NCBI GenBank assembly: GCA_025617375.2
Contig: JAMYGW020000009.1
Coordinates: 1,054,001 to 1,118,000, forward strand
Length of the DNA stretch: 64,000 bases
From: Acarospora socialis
Taxonomy: Eukaryota > Ascomycota > Lecanoromycetes > Acarosporales > Acarosporaceae
Direction: 5' to 3'
The notes under the pieces are model-generated. The model searched no databases, was not told where the DNA came from, and saw only the letters and a program-made list of their open reading frames with translations. Below, piece after piece: positions 34,180-47,526 of the stretch. The first letter of the stretch is position 1, and every line of letters starts with the position of its first letter. Both the position numbers and the translations under genes were made by a program.

Positions 34180-36028
34180 ATCTTAGTGCTGACAAGAATC
34201 AAGATGCTTAATGCACAGCTGCACTTCAAGATCTTTATATTTGATCAGTTAAGACACAATAATTTTCTTGATAAAGCAGACAACTCAGAAAGCAATGTGA
34301 TTATATATTTTAATGCTTTGTTTTAACACTCAGAGAATAATATACTGATTGTTGTTGTAGTTTAAGTTATCTTTCAAGAACACTGTAATGAGATTAAATA
34401 CAGAGACTGTTGTTGTTCTGAATGATGTTGTTGAGAATGATTTTGAGAAAGATGATGATGAAAAAGACAATGTTAAGAAAAATACTGTTGAGAAAAAAAA
34501 TAATCAAAACAATAATGCTGAGAAGAGCAGCAATGTAAATGTGTGTTTTAATGCATCATTTTAAAACTAAATTGATGTTGAAATACTGATAACTGTTAGA
34601 CTGAGTTGTCTTCTTATAAGAGTGATGTGAACAATGATGATATGAGAGAGAATGATACAAAGATGTATTCTAATGCAATAATTTAATGTTAGCTCAATTA
34701 ATATATTAATGAACAAAACATAAAATTCTCATAATTCACTGTCAGAGACTCATCAATCTAAACAAACAAAATGAAAGTACATCAGTTTCAAATTTCTGAC
34801 AAAGAAAAAGCAGCAACAAATTAAGAGAAACTTCACATCATCATCATTTTCTGAAGCTGAAGATTTCTCATTGATTGAAGAATGATTGAGAAATCACTGT
34901 ATTATTGAGACAAGAGATTGTTCATTGATGAATTTAAGTTTTGCTTCAAGTAAAACATCATTCAAATATAATACAAATTCTGCAACAACTCAGATCAGTG
35001 AGCAATGATAGACATTATTTAACAATTTCACAACAAAACAAATTGAATGCACAGATGCAGCAGATCAAAATGCAAAACATATAGCTTTAAAGAAATTGTG
35101 TGCATCAAAGAACTGAAAATTGACAACAAAGACTCAGTGAAAGATCTTGAAAGATAATGCTGTCAATGCATTGAAAGTTAAACACTATAATCTCAGTATT
35201 TTCAGTAGATATTTCTAAATTCTAACAGTTAGTTTTAACATTCATGTTCTGATCTGCTTATAAAGAAATTTTTTATTAATTAAATTGAAATTAAAACACA
35301 TTGATTGCAGAGACAAGCTGAAGTTCAGAAAAAAGAAGATTGCATAATTCTGTTCAAGAAAGTCTATATTAAATAAATAATTGAAGAATTCAGCAAAATT
35401 ATTTCAATACTGATTCTTACTTCACTTAAACTAATATATTGTTGCAGATTGAATCTGAAGATGTTATAAACAAGTTTGAAAAGATGTGAATCAATAATCT
35501 TGCAGTGATTATCAAGCATCAAGAGCACATAATCAATTTGTGTGAAGAAAAGCTTTTGAAGACAGTCAGAAATAAGAACTCAAAGAAGATGATGAGAAGA
35601 TTTTGATTGCAGATTGAGAATTCTAAACATATTGAGTGTAAAGAGCATGAATAAGAGTCAGACACATATCATATCATTTTAATATGTTTTTTTAACACAT
35701 TAAATCTCAGTGTCAACAAAACTGACATGTTTATAGTTATGTTCTGTCATCTATCATGAAACAAGTGAACAAAGAGAAAAAGAATGTTGTTGCAGAATTT
35801 CAAATTCATGTAAAGTTAAATGATGATGAGCAGTCTGACAGTACAATCTCATTGAACAATTTTCTTGTCAAGTCTTTGACAGATACTTCTGAGATTGAAG
35901 TATTGTACTTTTCAATTTTAAGTTTTAGCAGTGAAGACAAATATCAGAAAGATAATCTCAATGAAGATAAAGCTGTTAACAATGATGTGAATGAGAAAGC
36001 AAACAAAAAGATTGAGATTAAAATTTAG
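34180..36028 (+). pseudogene. Broken multi-exon gene, unknown coiled-coil protein
   Basis: Several plus-strand frames separated by intron-like joints ending in TTTTAACA or TTGCAG resemble exons of one gene. Pieces include an acidic stretch near 34430-34520 (NDVVENDFEKDDDEKD), a longer exon near 34820-35200 (FSEAEDFSLIEE then stops at former Trp/Arg), a helical exon at 35450-35660 (IIKHQEHIINLCEEKLLKTV) and an open 90-residue frame 35756-36028 rich in Asp/Glu/Lys/Asn. I do not recognise the family. It lies just upstream of the hAT transposase in the same orientation and may belong with it. Exon limits are uncertain. Confidence 0.45.
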
Positions 36029-38675
36029 TTAAAGAAAGTGTGAAAATGAAAAGATGAAAGAAACTGACATTGATGATCACACAAGAGAGAACTAATAATT
36101 GACTTGAAGAGTCAGCTCAATAAAATGTTACATTTCATTGATTAGTAATACTGTAATCAGCTTGATTGATTTAGTGTTTATAGTGTTAAAAATAATTGTT
36201 AAAATACTATCAATCTGATCAGATTATATGATAATCTGATTGAATAATCATTCTGTAATATCTTTATTTACATTTTAAGAAATTATGACTTCACAGAGCT
36301 CAATATCATATAAAGAAAAAACTGAATTAAGTCAGTAATTTAGTGAGCTCAATAAAAGCTGAAGTTTCATGCACAACAGTATCACTCAACTTTCTTGCAC
36401 AACAACTTCACTCATATGTCTGATTCAATCTTCAAAAGCAAAATTCTTATGTTATGATTCAGACATCAGTGAAGAATTTTAAGACTGATGAAAAACAACA
36501 CACTGAACTGTCAAGCATCTATTTGAAATCAATTAAAAGAAATTATTTCTGTAAAATAATGCTGTACAAATTTTCAGAATATGATTTATCTTTGAACTGA
36601 TTATCTCTGTCATTAATGAAGAACTCAAGATGTTCTGCAAAAGATGTGAAACTTTGATGATATATTTCACTATAACAAATGAAGAAACTAGTTTGATGAA
36701 AAGACATCTGAATTGTAAAACATGTTAAAGTGTGTGACAGTCACAAGATAAACAACAAGATGATCTAATCTTAACATTTGATAAATAAATCAGTCAATTA
36801 CTTCATTTTTTTAACACTGATTTTTAATGCTCATGTCACTAGAACTCTGTCACAGTCTTTACAAAGATGTCATCATTCACAGTTGAAACATTTAAACAGC
36901 AACTACTTACAATCATTCTTGCACTTAACTGATCTTTTTAATCAGTAGAACATTTTCACTTCAAAAGACTTATTGAGATGCTTTATTCAGATACAAAGAT
37001 TTCAGATTATATAAAGATTGAAAATCTTTTGAAGAAACAATATGAAAAAGTGTGTGTATTCACTCTTGAAGAACTTGAATCTCAGATTAAAGTTTTCATA
37101 ACTCTGAACTGTTGAATCAGTTTAAATAATTTTGCTTTTATGAAAATTACTGACTATTTCATCAATGAAGACTGAAATTATCATAAAGTTCTTCTTGACT
37201 TCAAAGAACTAAAAGAAGTGCATACTGATGAAAATTTAATTAACTATGTGATTAATGTTCTTAAGTCATGAAAGCTGAAGACAAGACTTCTTGCTGTTAC
37301 AGCAAACAATGCATACAATAATCAGATTTTTCACAAACATCTTAGTAAATTACTGAAACAATAAAACATGAATTGAAACTATCAGAAAAACACAGTGAAT
37401 TGTATAACACACATCATTCAATTAACAGTGAACAAGCTACTTGAGAAACTCAAAGCAGAGATATTCAACAAGAAAATCACTGAAACTTTTAACTTTACAA
37501 CTTTCACTATCATATTAGTGAATTCTATCTCATTTAATAACACACTGAAAAAAATACATTCTATTTTAATGAAAATATTTAATATACTGAATCAAATTAT
37601 TACAGATTTGAACACTTACTATTATCATCAATTGCATTTCTCAGAGACTCAAGCAGTTCAAGCAGTTACAAAATGTAATTCTTGTCAAAGCTGTTGAGAT
37701 GATTCAAGATGTCAAGACACACTGAAACTCAACTTATAATATGTTAATGTAAGCATTTGAACACAGAAACAAGCTTAAAAAATGAACTTCTGTTCAAAGT
37801 GAATCAATGAGTATGCTGAAAATCTTTCATAAAAAATGAAAACAAATTAAATATATTGTCAAATTTCTGAAGTCATTTAAAACTTTGATCAATGCACTTA
37901 ATTTTACTGCTGAATCAATCATCAACAAAGCATGATATGTTTACAATGACTTGTTTGATCATCTTGAAGATCAGTGAATGAAAGTGAGTATTTATAAATT
38001 ATCATTTACATCTCAATTAAGTAATGCAATCAGAGATGTCAAGAACAAGCTTTCTCAGTATTATGACAAGACTACTGATAAACAAGACACATTATACAAT
38101 CTTGACAGTGTTTTAAATTCAAACATCAAACTCAGTATTTATCAGATGTATAGCTTCTTTTTAATGCTTTAATTTAATATTTAGCTGCTAACAGCACTTC
38201 AACATTAAGAGTTCAGCATGAAAATCAGAACATTAAAAATACTATGAGCACAAGTTCAGATCATATTACAAAAGATATTATTAACAGTTTAAAATTTAAT
38301 CAACTGCACATTCAAATGTTTTGACAGTTAAAACTGCACATTTTAGTCTTGAAGCTGTCATTCAGTTACAACAGCAGTTCAGTGAGAAAATGTTGAAAAT
38401 AACTGCATTCAAAGTCACAACATAACTGCAAACTGCACTTGTGAAAGATCTTAACATTTTAGATGAGTGAAAATTATGAGAAAAGATTAAGTTTGTTATA
38501 ACTCAATTTATCAAAGATATACTCACTATATCTGTTGCAGAAGTAAATGTTGAGTGTTTTTTCAACATAATCTGCAATGTGTGTCATTACTGATGAAATC
38601 AACTCAATGCTGAGACAATTCAACATATTATGCTTATCAAGCATCATGACTTTTACTCATATGAGTACACAGTTA

Positions 38676-39024
38676 TGTTATGTCTCAACTGAGATTTCTC
38701 AGTTATAGAGCTAGAATTTGTGCTCTTTGATATAAAGATTCAAAGATTCTAAATAAACAGTAGCTCTGTATTGCATAACTAGATGAGTTGAACATGATTG
38801 TTTTCATAAGAGAAATGACTCTACTATATAGTGAGCTTGCTTGCTGATCTTGTTGTTGAGCTTATTGAGACAGCTTGTTCATGCAATCTGTTGAGCTTGC
38901 TCATTAAGCTCATCATTAAGCATATTAAGATATCATGTAACTGCTGTCTAAATTTTCTCTGAATATATGCTTTCTGTGTGTATGCATCAGTCTGCTTTAA
39001 GTTCATTTTGATTTGATTATAATA
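38676..39024 (-). repeat. 3' LTR of element 2
   Basis: Starts TGTTATGTCTC. Shares the first ~165 bp with element 1 LTRs, then a different middle rich in short GAGCTTG/CTCATT words. Contains ACTATATAG as in the other LTRs. Confidence 0.88.
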
Positions 39025-39102
39025 TTATTCTTTTTTTCTCAGATGCTAATTCTCTAAAATCTATATAAGTGAGAATATTCACATTGTTCATTGTCAGCAA
39101 TG

Positions 39103-39513
39103 ATGCTTTCTAAAAATTTCAATTGTCTAAGAATTGCAAAGAAAATTCAGATTGATGATGCACTCACTCTGTTTTCTTGTGACTATTGTGTTCATTGTGA
39201 TATCAACTGTTTTGTAATGAAATTTTGATCAAAATGTGATAAGTATACTTGTTGTGATCATTCATGTGTTGATATATTGTGAAAGTCTTTCAATAGAATT
39301 TGTCTTTTGCTTCAAAAAAAAATAAGTAAAGTAAACAGCAAATTAACAGTCAAGCATGCTGAGCTTACTGCACTTTTCTCAAAAATTATACATCTTCAGA
39401 AAACACTGAATCAAACAGATTGCTGTGTTTTGCAAAAGATTAATTGTCTTGCTGCTGAACTTAATAGTGATAATGATGAAACTGAGAATGAAGATTCTCA
39501 AACAATGTTGTAA
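39103..39513 (+). pseudogene. Opposite-strand Cys-cluster ORF remnant, element 2
   Basis: 137-codon frame with a few TGA stops. It reads MLSKNFNCLRIAKKIQIDD, then CDYCVHCDINCF, a second pair with spacing near that of CxxC, and after a TGA (former Trp) KSFNR; then a coiled-coil part (VKHAELTALFSKIIHLQKTL) and the acidic end DNDETENEDSQTM. Same length as the copies in elements 3 and 4. Confidence 0.65.
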
Positions 39514-39589
39514 TTTGTTAATTTGATGTTGTCATTCTTCTGAACTAATATTGATTTCTTTTTTCAAAATATTGAAGTGTTCTCACACA

Positions 39590-42500
39590 GTTCTTAAGAT
39601 TCTCTTTGAGTTTTTAGATATTTTCTAAGATGTTATAATCTTTTCACTTGACAAGATAATAAACTTTCTCACTAATCATCTTCTTCTTTAAAATGTTCTT
39701 GACTTCATATTCTTTGTTGAGTTTGACAGACATTTTAATGATTTGAAGTGATATGAACTGATTGCAGTGTTGTAGCATGAATACATGAAATATTGAATGT
39801 ATTCTCATTCTCTTGAATAAGTTCAACTTATAACTTAATTTCTTGATGTTTCATATGATTCTAAATGATTCAATGCTCTTGTTTTCTAACTTTCTGCTTT
39901 TTTTCTTTGTCTGTATGTTGTTTGTTCTTAAATATATTCTTTTTTTTTCTTTAAATAATTCTGTCTTTATCATTCATCTTGTTTACTGTCTGATTCATTT
40001 TATCAGATCTTGATGCAGTCTTTTTATCTGAACAATATTTAAAATTACTTTCTGACTTCATGATCTGTGTTCTTTGAAATCTCATTATATTTCTGAATTG
40101 TAGTTATAGTTCACATAGAAAGACATCTCTCTCATGATTTTGTTTCTTGCATTGTTGTATGCAAACTGTGTCATTAACAACAGTCATACTCAGTCATTCT
40201 GATTCTTGTTGACATAGTGTTTCAAGTATGTTTTTACTGTCTGATTCATTCATTTGCTTTGTTTATCTGTCTGTAAGTGATATGCTGTTGATATCTTGTG
40301 CTTTATTTTAAGTTTTGTCATAAGCATTTTTCAAAATCTGCTTGTGAACAGCTTGTCTTTATTGATGATAAACTCTTTTGATAGTTCATGATTGCTAATC
40401 AATTCTTGCAGTATAATGTATGTCAATACTGATGCTGTTGCAGTTTCTTTAAATAAAATGAATATTGTGTACTTGATCAATCTGTTCACTATAGTCAATA
40501 TATTATTGAATTTCACTTCTCATGTCAGATCTTTGAACAGTGATAGCTTCATAATGAAGTTCATAGTAATTGATTTTCATGATGCATTCAATGTATTCAG
40601 TTATATTACTTCATTATATTATTTGTCTTAACTGATTCTGTTTCTTCAGTATGAATTGTATACAGTAATTATTTTGATGACTTGATTTTTAAAATTGTTA
40701 ATATTGTGTCTTCTTTGCACTAGATCTTCAGTGCATTTAACTTCTAGATGTTCTTTGACTTTACTGTAATGATATATTTTTATGAGTTTTTTATCTGTCA
40801 AGAAAGCTTGTTCTATCTTATACATTGCTGCTAAGTTCTTCATGAGAATTTTGTTGTTATTTTTGCTCAAAATTTCAACATATATCATTTGTACATCTTC
40901 ATGATCAGATCATCTGCTTAAGACATTTGCTTTGTTATTCTTGTTACTTTTCTTGTAATGAATTTGAAATTTGTAATCTGTCAACTGCTCTATTCAACAA
41001 ATTTGTCATTAATTGAGTTGTTTTGTTGTTGCAAAGTTTTTCAGATTCTTGTGATCTGTGTAGATCTGAATTGACTTGCTTGTTTTTGCAAAATAAGATC
41101 TTCAGTCTTGCAGTGCTTTCACTATTATCAGAAATTTCTTATTATAAATCTTATATCTTTTCTTGAATTCTGATAGTTTTCTAAATTGATATGCTATGAG
41201 TTTCTGTTGTTTCTCTTCAATTTAATATAGATATATGTTTACTGCAAAATCTGAAGCATCAGTTTTCAGTGTTTTCTTGCATGCTGAATTGAGTATTCTT
41301 AGATGTGCTGTTTCACTAAGACTTCTCTTTAATATATAAAATGCATTTTTCTGCTCTTTATTTCAATGTTATTCTTCATTTTTGTGTGTTAAATGTATCA
41401 GTGATTTCACAATTCTTATGTAATCTGATACAAACTTTTAATAATAGTTCATTAATTCTAGAAAGATCTGTACTTTCTTGATTCATTTCAGTGTTGATTA
41501 GTTTCTGACTGCTTTCATTTTCTTTAAATTTTTCTCAATTTGTTCAGATTGAATAATGTAGTCTAAAAACTCAACTTTCTTGATTTCAAATCTACTTTTT
41601 GATTTTTTCATGTACAGAGCTCTCTTCTTAAACTTTGTCAATATTTTCTGCATATGCTCACAGTGCTTTTTAAGATCTTCTGAATATATCAGAATATCAT
41701 TGAGATATATGATCATAAAATCATCAAGATATTCTCTCAATATGTTGTTGATTAATCTCTGAAAAATCACTGATGCATTTTTCAACTCAAATAACATGAC
41801 AGTGTATTCATAGTGTTCATATCACATTCAGAATGCTGTTTTTCATTTTTTATCTTTTTTCATTCTGATTCAATAATAAACATCTTTAAGATTTAAGTTC
41901 ATGAATCACTTAGTCTTGTTTAATTAATCTTGCAACTCTTCTATCAACAGTAGTGAATAACTATCTTGATGTGTTATCTTGTTGAGTTGTCTGTAATTGA
42001 CACATAGTTGTTTTTTGTCATTCTTTTTTGATACAAACAAGATTAGATATTCTGCTGATGACTTCAATGATTTAATGAATTTTCTTTTCAGATTTTTGTC
42101 AAGATAAGTTCTTACTTTCTTGAGTTGATCTTCACTCATTGAGTATAATGACATTCACTTAGATTGCTTTTCATTCAATAGCAATATTTCATGATTTCAT
42201 AACTTATACTCTGATAAGCTCATTTCTGATTGTTCAGAGATCTTATATGTGTTTTTGACTGCACATATTTCTTTTGTAACTTAGTCAATTCTTAGATTCT
42301 TTTTACATAATCAGAGCATTTCTAGTATCACATCATATCTGATTAATCTCATAACATCAAATGTTATTTTTTGTGAGTTTTTAAGAATTGAGATCTTCAC
42401 ACAGATTTTCTCATTAATTCTTTTGATGATTTCATTTGTCATATGTATGTTGAATGAACAGTGCACTCACTGTGTCACTAATTCTAACATATCAACTACT

Positions 42501-44300
42501 TATCAGTTCATAATGTTACTGTTTGCTTCAAAATCTATTAACATGTTAATTCAGTGTTCATTGATTGTAATCTTTGTTCATATTTAATGATCATTGTCTA
42601 ATTTTTGAAACATTGCTAGCTTCTTATTCTTTAGTCTTGTTGAGAAAGTTCTTTATTTTTTGTTTCATTTAACTGTTCAGTTCATCTTCAAAACTCTTAA
42701 AATCATCTTGATTCTTTTCTGATCATAAAATTCACATACTTTAAACTGTACTGCTCAATGCATCTTTCTGAGTGTAATCAGAGTTCATACTGATTATATT
42801 TTATCTGCAACTGACTTTTAATGACTCTTACTCTTTGTAGAAATTCAGATGATATGTATTCTTCACTGAAAATTCATCTATCTTCATTCTGTGTGATGTA
42901 TTCTTCAGATAAGTATATTTCAATTTTGTGACTTTTTGTTTTTTATACAAGAGATTTTGACAATACTGCATCATCACTGCTGAGACATTCATCTTTAACA
43001 ATTATCATCAACTTCTTTAGCTGATCATATGTTTTCTGTTCTTCTGTACTTTTGTATTGTGCTTTTTGTTTTTAAGTTTGCATTTTTTACTCAAGCTTTT
43101 GCTTTTTAAACTGAAGCTTTTTTTCTTTCAACACTCAATGTTGATTTTCAGAGTGTTGATATGCTATCTTCAGTTTTATATTGACTTTTCACTGATCAAC
43201 TTTCTCTTGATCTGCATTCAAATTCAAGATAATTCAGATGCTATTACTGTAGTCTTTTTCTATTTGAATATCACAAATATCAGTTTCTTTGATCTCAGTT
43301 TCTAGAACACATAGTTCTTTCTTCACAGTGTTATCTGATTTAGATCATTCTGTGACATCATAAGTTTTTTATTTCTGATATGACTTTTTTGAATAATATT
43401 TAGTTTCTTTCTTGCTGCTCATGTGAATTCAACACATGTTGTTGTAGCAAGCTGTTCAGTTAAGATTGTTGTGCATTACTTTCTTAGTTATAATTGCAGC
43501 TTTCTTTCTTTCTTTTCTGAATTTCTTGCAGTTCTGTGCAAGATATTCAGTAATATCACAGTTATAGTACTTCTGCATCTCTTAGTAACTTGAAGACTTT
43601 TCTTTTGAGAATCATTTCTTTTTTTATGATGCTTTCTCTGATCTTTGTATTGAAAATCAATCTTATTTCATCATATTGAGATTCATAGAGTTCAGATAAT
43701 GTCATTTTTAATTTTCTCTATTAACTTATTTTGTTCATCTCTGATGTCAGTAGTCTCTTCTTTTTATTTGTTGCTTTCATTGACAATCATTTATTATGAT
43801 TGTCTTGTCAATAAGTTCTTGCAGATCATCTGATCTGTCACTTTATGCAATTTCATCTTTAATAGATTCTTTCAAGCTTCAATAGTAAGCTGATGCTAAC
43901 TGATTCAAATTTCATTGTGTAAGTATCACAATCTGTTGAAACTCTGTCACATACTTGACTGCAGATTCTTTTTGTTGTAATGTGTGAATTTTTCATTTCA
44001 TCACACATTTCTCATCAACTATCTCAAAGATTCTTCTCAATTCTTCTTTGAACTGCATTCAGTTTTCTATGCAAAAAGTATTTTGTTCTTGATTAAAAAT
44101 GCTCTTAATCATGAACTTGTTGAGCTGCAGTTTGATTCAATCAAATGTCATGTTCTTCATGTAGAATGTTGTGAACAAAACTCTGTCAATATTGCTTTCA
44201 AACTTCTTCTGATTGAAGTCAACATACAGATTAATTTGAACAAGAAATTGTCTCAAATTTCATTGATCTCTCATAAAGTTCTCTGAAGTCTTGACTTTAG
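39590..44300 (-). pseudogene. Broken gag-pol of element 2
   Basis: Same domain order as element 1. The chromodomain reads EYEVKNILKKKMISEKVYYLVK then TGA (former Trp) KDYN, a clear chromodomain core. RT and RNase H parts are at 40.9-42.2 kb (NYRQLNKITHQDSYSL, FQRLINNILREYL). The gag frame around 43.9-44.3 kb is recognisable only by similarity to elements 1 and 5. Confidence 0.85.
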
Positions 44301-44408
44301 ATACTTTGTGATCAACATTGACTATCTTTGTTGATTCAGTGCTCTGTGACACATTATCTGAGATTGATTCTTTGAATAACATTCTTTATATCATAAAAAT
44401 GTTCAAAG

Positions 44409-44757
44409 TGTTACATTTCAACTGAGATTTCTCAATTATAGAGCTAGAGTTTGTGCTCTTTAATATAAAGATTCAAAGATTCTAGATAAACAGTAGCTCT
44501 GTATTGTGTAACTAGATGAATTAAATATGATCATTTTTATAAGAGAAATAACTCTACTATATAGTGAGCTTGTTTGCTGATCTCATTGTTGAGCTCATTG
44601 AGACAGCTCATCTATGCAATCTGTTGAGCTTGCTTGTCAAGCTCACTGTTGAGTATATTGAGATGTTATGTGACTGCTGTCTAAATTTTCTCTGAATATA
44701 CACTTTCTGTGTGTACACATCAGTTTGCTTTAAGTTCATTCTGACTTAATTGTAACA
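44409..44757 (-). repeat. 5' LTR of element 2
   Basis: Starts TGTTACATTTC and ends TTGTAACA, followed by the AGTTA duplication. Differences from its partner are mainly transitions. Confidence 0.9.
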
Positions 44758-45133
44758 AGTTAACTCAGATACAATCATTAAGATTAATACTGCTCACAAT
44801 TCTGACTTTGAAGTGTCATCAGTTAACAAACTGTCAGAGAATAAAGAGTGTTTATTTATCATTATTATCTCAGACAATAATGATGCATCTGATGAGTGTT
44901 TGAGCAATTTTCATGAGAAGAAAATACATAAAGCATTAGAAAAAAACATTAAAATGAGTTCTGACTTAAAGAATGATGATTTGTTCAATACAGACATTAA
45001 TGTTGTCATTATACAGTCATCATCAGCTGTTCAATCAATCAATATTAAACTCTCTGTCATCACAACAGTCATAAATGCTACTCAATTCACTACTTCAAAT
45101 TCTATTACTACTGTTTCAGCATCTGCAAATTAA

Positions 45134-45661
45134 TTGTTTCTTAAGTTATTATGAAAATTTGTTCTTCTTCAAACATATTCATCAACACTGAACATATTGT
45201 GAGATTAACTGTTCAGTCTGATTAAATCAACAACAATATCTCAAGAACTCAAAGTAATGCAACATAACTCTTGAAGTGAATCAGATAAAGATAGTGACTC
45301 TGATGAATCATAAGTTAGAAAATGATCTTGTTTGTGAGCAGAATTTTAACAATTATTTTTAATGCATGTGATGTAATCATGAATTCATGTTAAACTCATG
45401 TCATCTTTGAATTTATTCTTGATCAATGTGTTCAAATTTCTCTCATTAATATACATGATGAATCTTGTAGAATGAAAACTCAGTACTGAAGTGTAACATT
45501 GTATGAGTGATGCATTGCTCAAGTTTGCACTCTAAAAAGAAAAAAAAGTTCAATAATTAGAGCAGTAATGTTGTTATTAACATAGTCTTCTCATTTAGTT
45601 AATGCTATTGACTCATTGTAGAATATTAAGCATCATATTATGACAGAGTGAGAACAGTAAG
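45134..45661. other. Spacer after hAT tail
   Basis: CG-free DNA between the hAT stop and the 3' end of the minus-strand gene X copy A. Nothing recognised. Confidence 0.45.
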
Positions 45662-47280
45662 TCAAGATGTATATACATTAGATTTACACATTAAAATCAT
45701 TTCACATTCTTTTTCTGTTGTCAATATCAGTAGATGATCAAGACACATTTGCAATGAAGAACATCTTATTTGCATTAAGTTATTATCTATGTCATTTTTC
45801 TCACTGATATTGTTCTTTTCATTATTTTCAATCTTAAAATTCAGCAATAAATCATCAAAGAGCTCAGCAGCACTCAGAGACTCTTTTTTCATATTATTGA
45901 TCACAAAGTTATTTAATTCTTTAATGCTGAACAACTTCTCATTTTCATTTTCAGACAAACAGATTGTCACATCTTCAGTTGTGACTTGCTTTACACTGTT
46001 AAAAGTTATCACATCTACAGTTCAAACATCTTCAAGAACAGTAGAGATAGTGATGACAGAAATAACATAGTTATGTGTAGTAGTAAGTACTTTATGCTGT
46101 TAAAATATATTGTTAAATTACTTACTTTACTTTTATATTTCTGATATTTTCTGAATTCATAATTTGCTGTTAAAATTCTTACATATTTGCTCAAGAATCA
46201 GAATTCTCAGTTAGTTCAAGATTTTGCTGTTCAGTCATGAACTCAATTTACTTTCAGCATCAAATGAAAAAATCAAGATTTTATATTGTAACTTAATCAA
46301 TCTGAGAGTGAATCTACATATATCAGTTAATTTTAACACTCAATTTTAACAGACATCATTAACTATCTACTTCTTCAGACACATTAATCTTCTGTATTTG
46401 CTCTGTCTTTATTTTTTCTGTAATCTTCAAGTCTTTTTTGACATGAAGTGCATTGATGAGTCTTTATTGTATTTTGTTTTCATTTTCAGTGTGATTTATC
46501 TGTTCTTCAAGTCATTTCACTGTTAACTGTTAATAACATCTAATTAAATGACTGACTATCATATCATTCTATTCTTTATAAAAACAGAACTTCATTAGAG
46601 TTTTTACTGCATCTATCTCTAATGTCTCATGTTTATCTTGATCTGCTTTAAGTCATTTCATTAATCTTTTTAGTTTCAGCATTTTGTGATGCTTAATGTT
46701 GCAATCATGTTTTCTTACTTGTTCAATAGTTCAAGATCTAAAAGAAAGATTTTTTCAATAAATGTGTACAGCAATAATACATAAATGTTAAGAATAGTTC
46801 TGCTTCTTTTTACACACTGATTTTACATCAGACTTAATGCTTCATTCTGACATTCTTGATGTAAATAATTGATCTTTGTGTTTCTGCAAGATTCTGATTG
46901 TTGTTGCTGCAGTATTGAAATTTTTAATTAACTATACAACATATCAGTCAGTGACATGTTGAAGAACATTAAAAAATATATTAAAAACTATAAATGTAAA
47001 GAGTATTATAATATCAGTCACTTCTTCAGTCTAAGTTTTTTCTTTATCAAATGTTTCTGCTGCAGAGTCTGATTGATGATTGATTGATTATGCTTTGATT
47101 TATTAATAAAAGTAAAAAATGATGATGACTTCTTACTTAACTTATCTGCAGTTTCAATTATCTTGACTCTCTTCTTATTTATCTTGAATTTAACACTCTG
47201 TTCTAATGCACAAGTTTTTGTATCAGATGTTTCTTGTTGTGCTGAGAAGAAATGCTGATTTGTTGAAGAGTTTGTTGTTT
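45662..47280 (-). pseudogene. Gene X copy A, unknown acidic/coiled-coil protein
   Basis: Minus-strand multi-exon remnant. The last exon is an open 116-residue frame (46012-45662) with SVKQVTTEDVTICLSENE, similar in place and pattern to LIEQNSDYNLKTVKSIQIYLSENE of copy B. Upstream exons around 46380-46700 give a helical segment (LEEQINHTENENKIQ, LHVKKDLKITEKIK) that aligns by eye with copy B (LEKEIQCIEHKIQ, LKNEKKDFEIVTT). An intron is evident at about 46091-46113 (minus GTAAGT...TTTTAACAG). Function unknown. It is divergent from H3-like copy A, the same arrangement as copy B. Confidence 0.55.
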
Positions 47281-47526
47281 AAAAGATAAATCATTGTGAA
47301 AGATGCACATACATACTGTTGTTTGACTACAATATTTGTTTGTTTTGATCAAATTCACTCAGTGTGTTAATGTGAATGTTAAACAAAACAATATAATCTT
47401 AACTTCACATCAAGAACATCACTACATCACAAATCACAACACTACAACACACTGACACATCAAGCAACAGATATGAACTCAAAATGTTTTGTTTTTAATG
47501 TACAGTTTTAACAGTTAACATTTAGA

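Larger units (their letters stand above)
38676..44757 (-). mobile_element. Full-length Ty3/gypsy chromovirus, element 2
   Basis: LTRs 38676-39024 and 44409-44757 (349 bp each; the left one ends in a mutated TAATA) with target duplication AGTTA at 38671-38675 and 44758-44762. Length 6082 bp. Gene order as element 1 on the minus strand: gag with a decayed knuckle (YYNCDITEYLAQNC, 43529-43570), RT at 41498-41797 (IIYLNDILIYS) and chromodomain at about 39590-39720. The element sits inside the hAT transposase reading frame. Confidence 0.93.
36286..45133 (+). pseudogene. Broken hAT-family transposase, split by element 2
   Basis: Plus-strand coding remnant from about 36286 to 38675, continuing at 44758-45133 after removal of element 2. 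A BED-type zinc finger is visible near 36630-36730 (MFCKRCETLMIY...MKRHLNCKTC, C-x2-C...H-x3-C). The hAT core follows: FVITLN-like start, FAFMKITDYFINED (37130-37170), KLKTRLLAVTANNAYNN near 37275 (the usual TDNASNN with D to N), VNCITHIIQLTV near 37395 and the C-terminal dimerisation segment ISVAEVNVE*FFN near 38530. Stops are TGA at Arg/Trp positions. The frame across the AGTTA target site is continuous (EYTV|NSDT), and a Ser/Thr-rich tail of about 120 residues ends at TAA 45131-45133. Confidence 0.75.
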
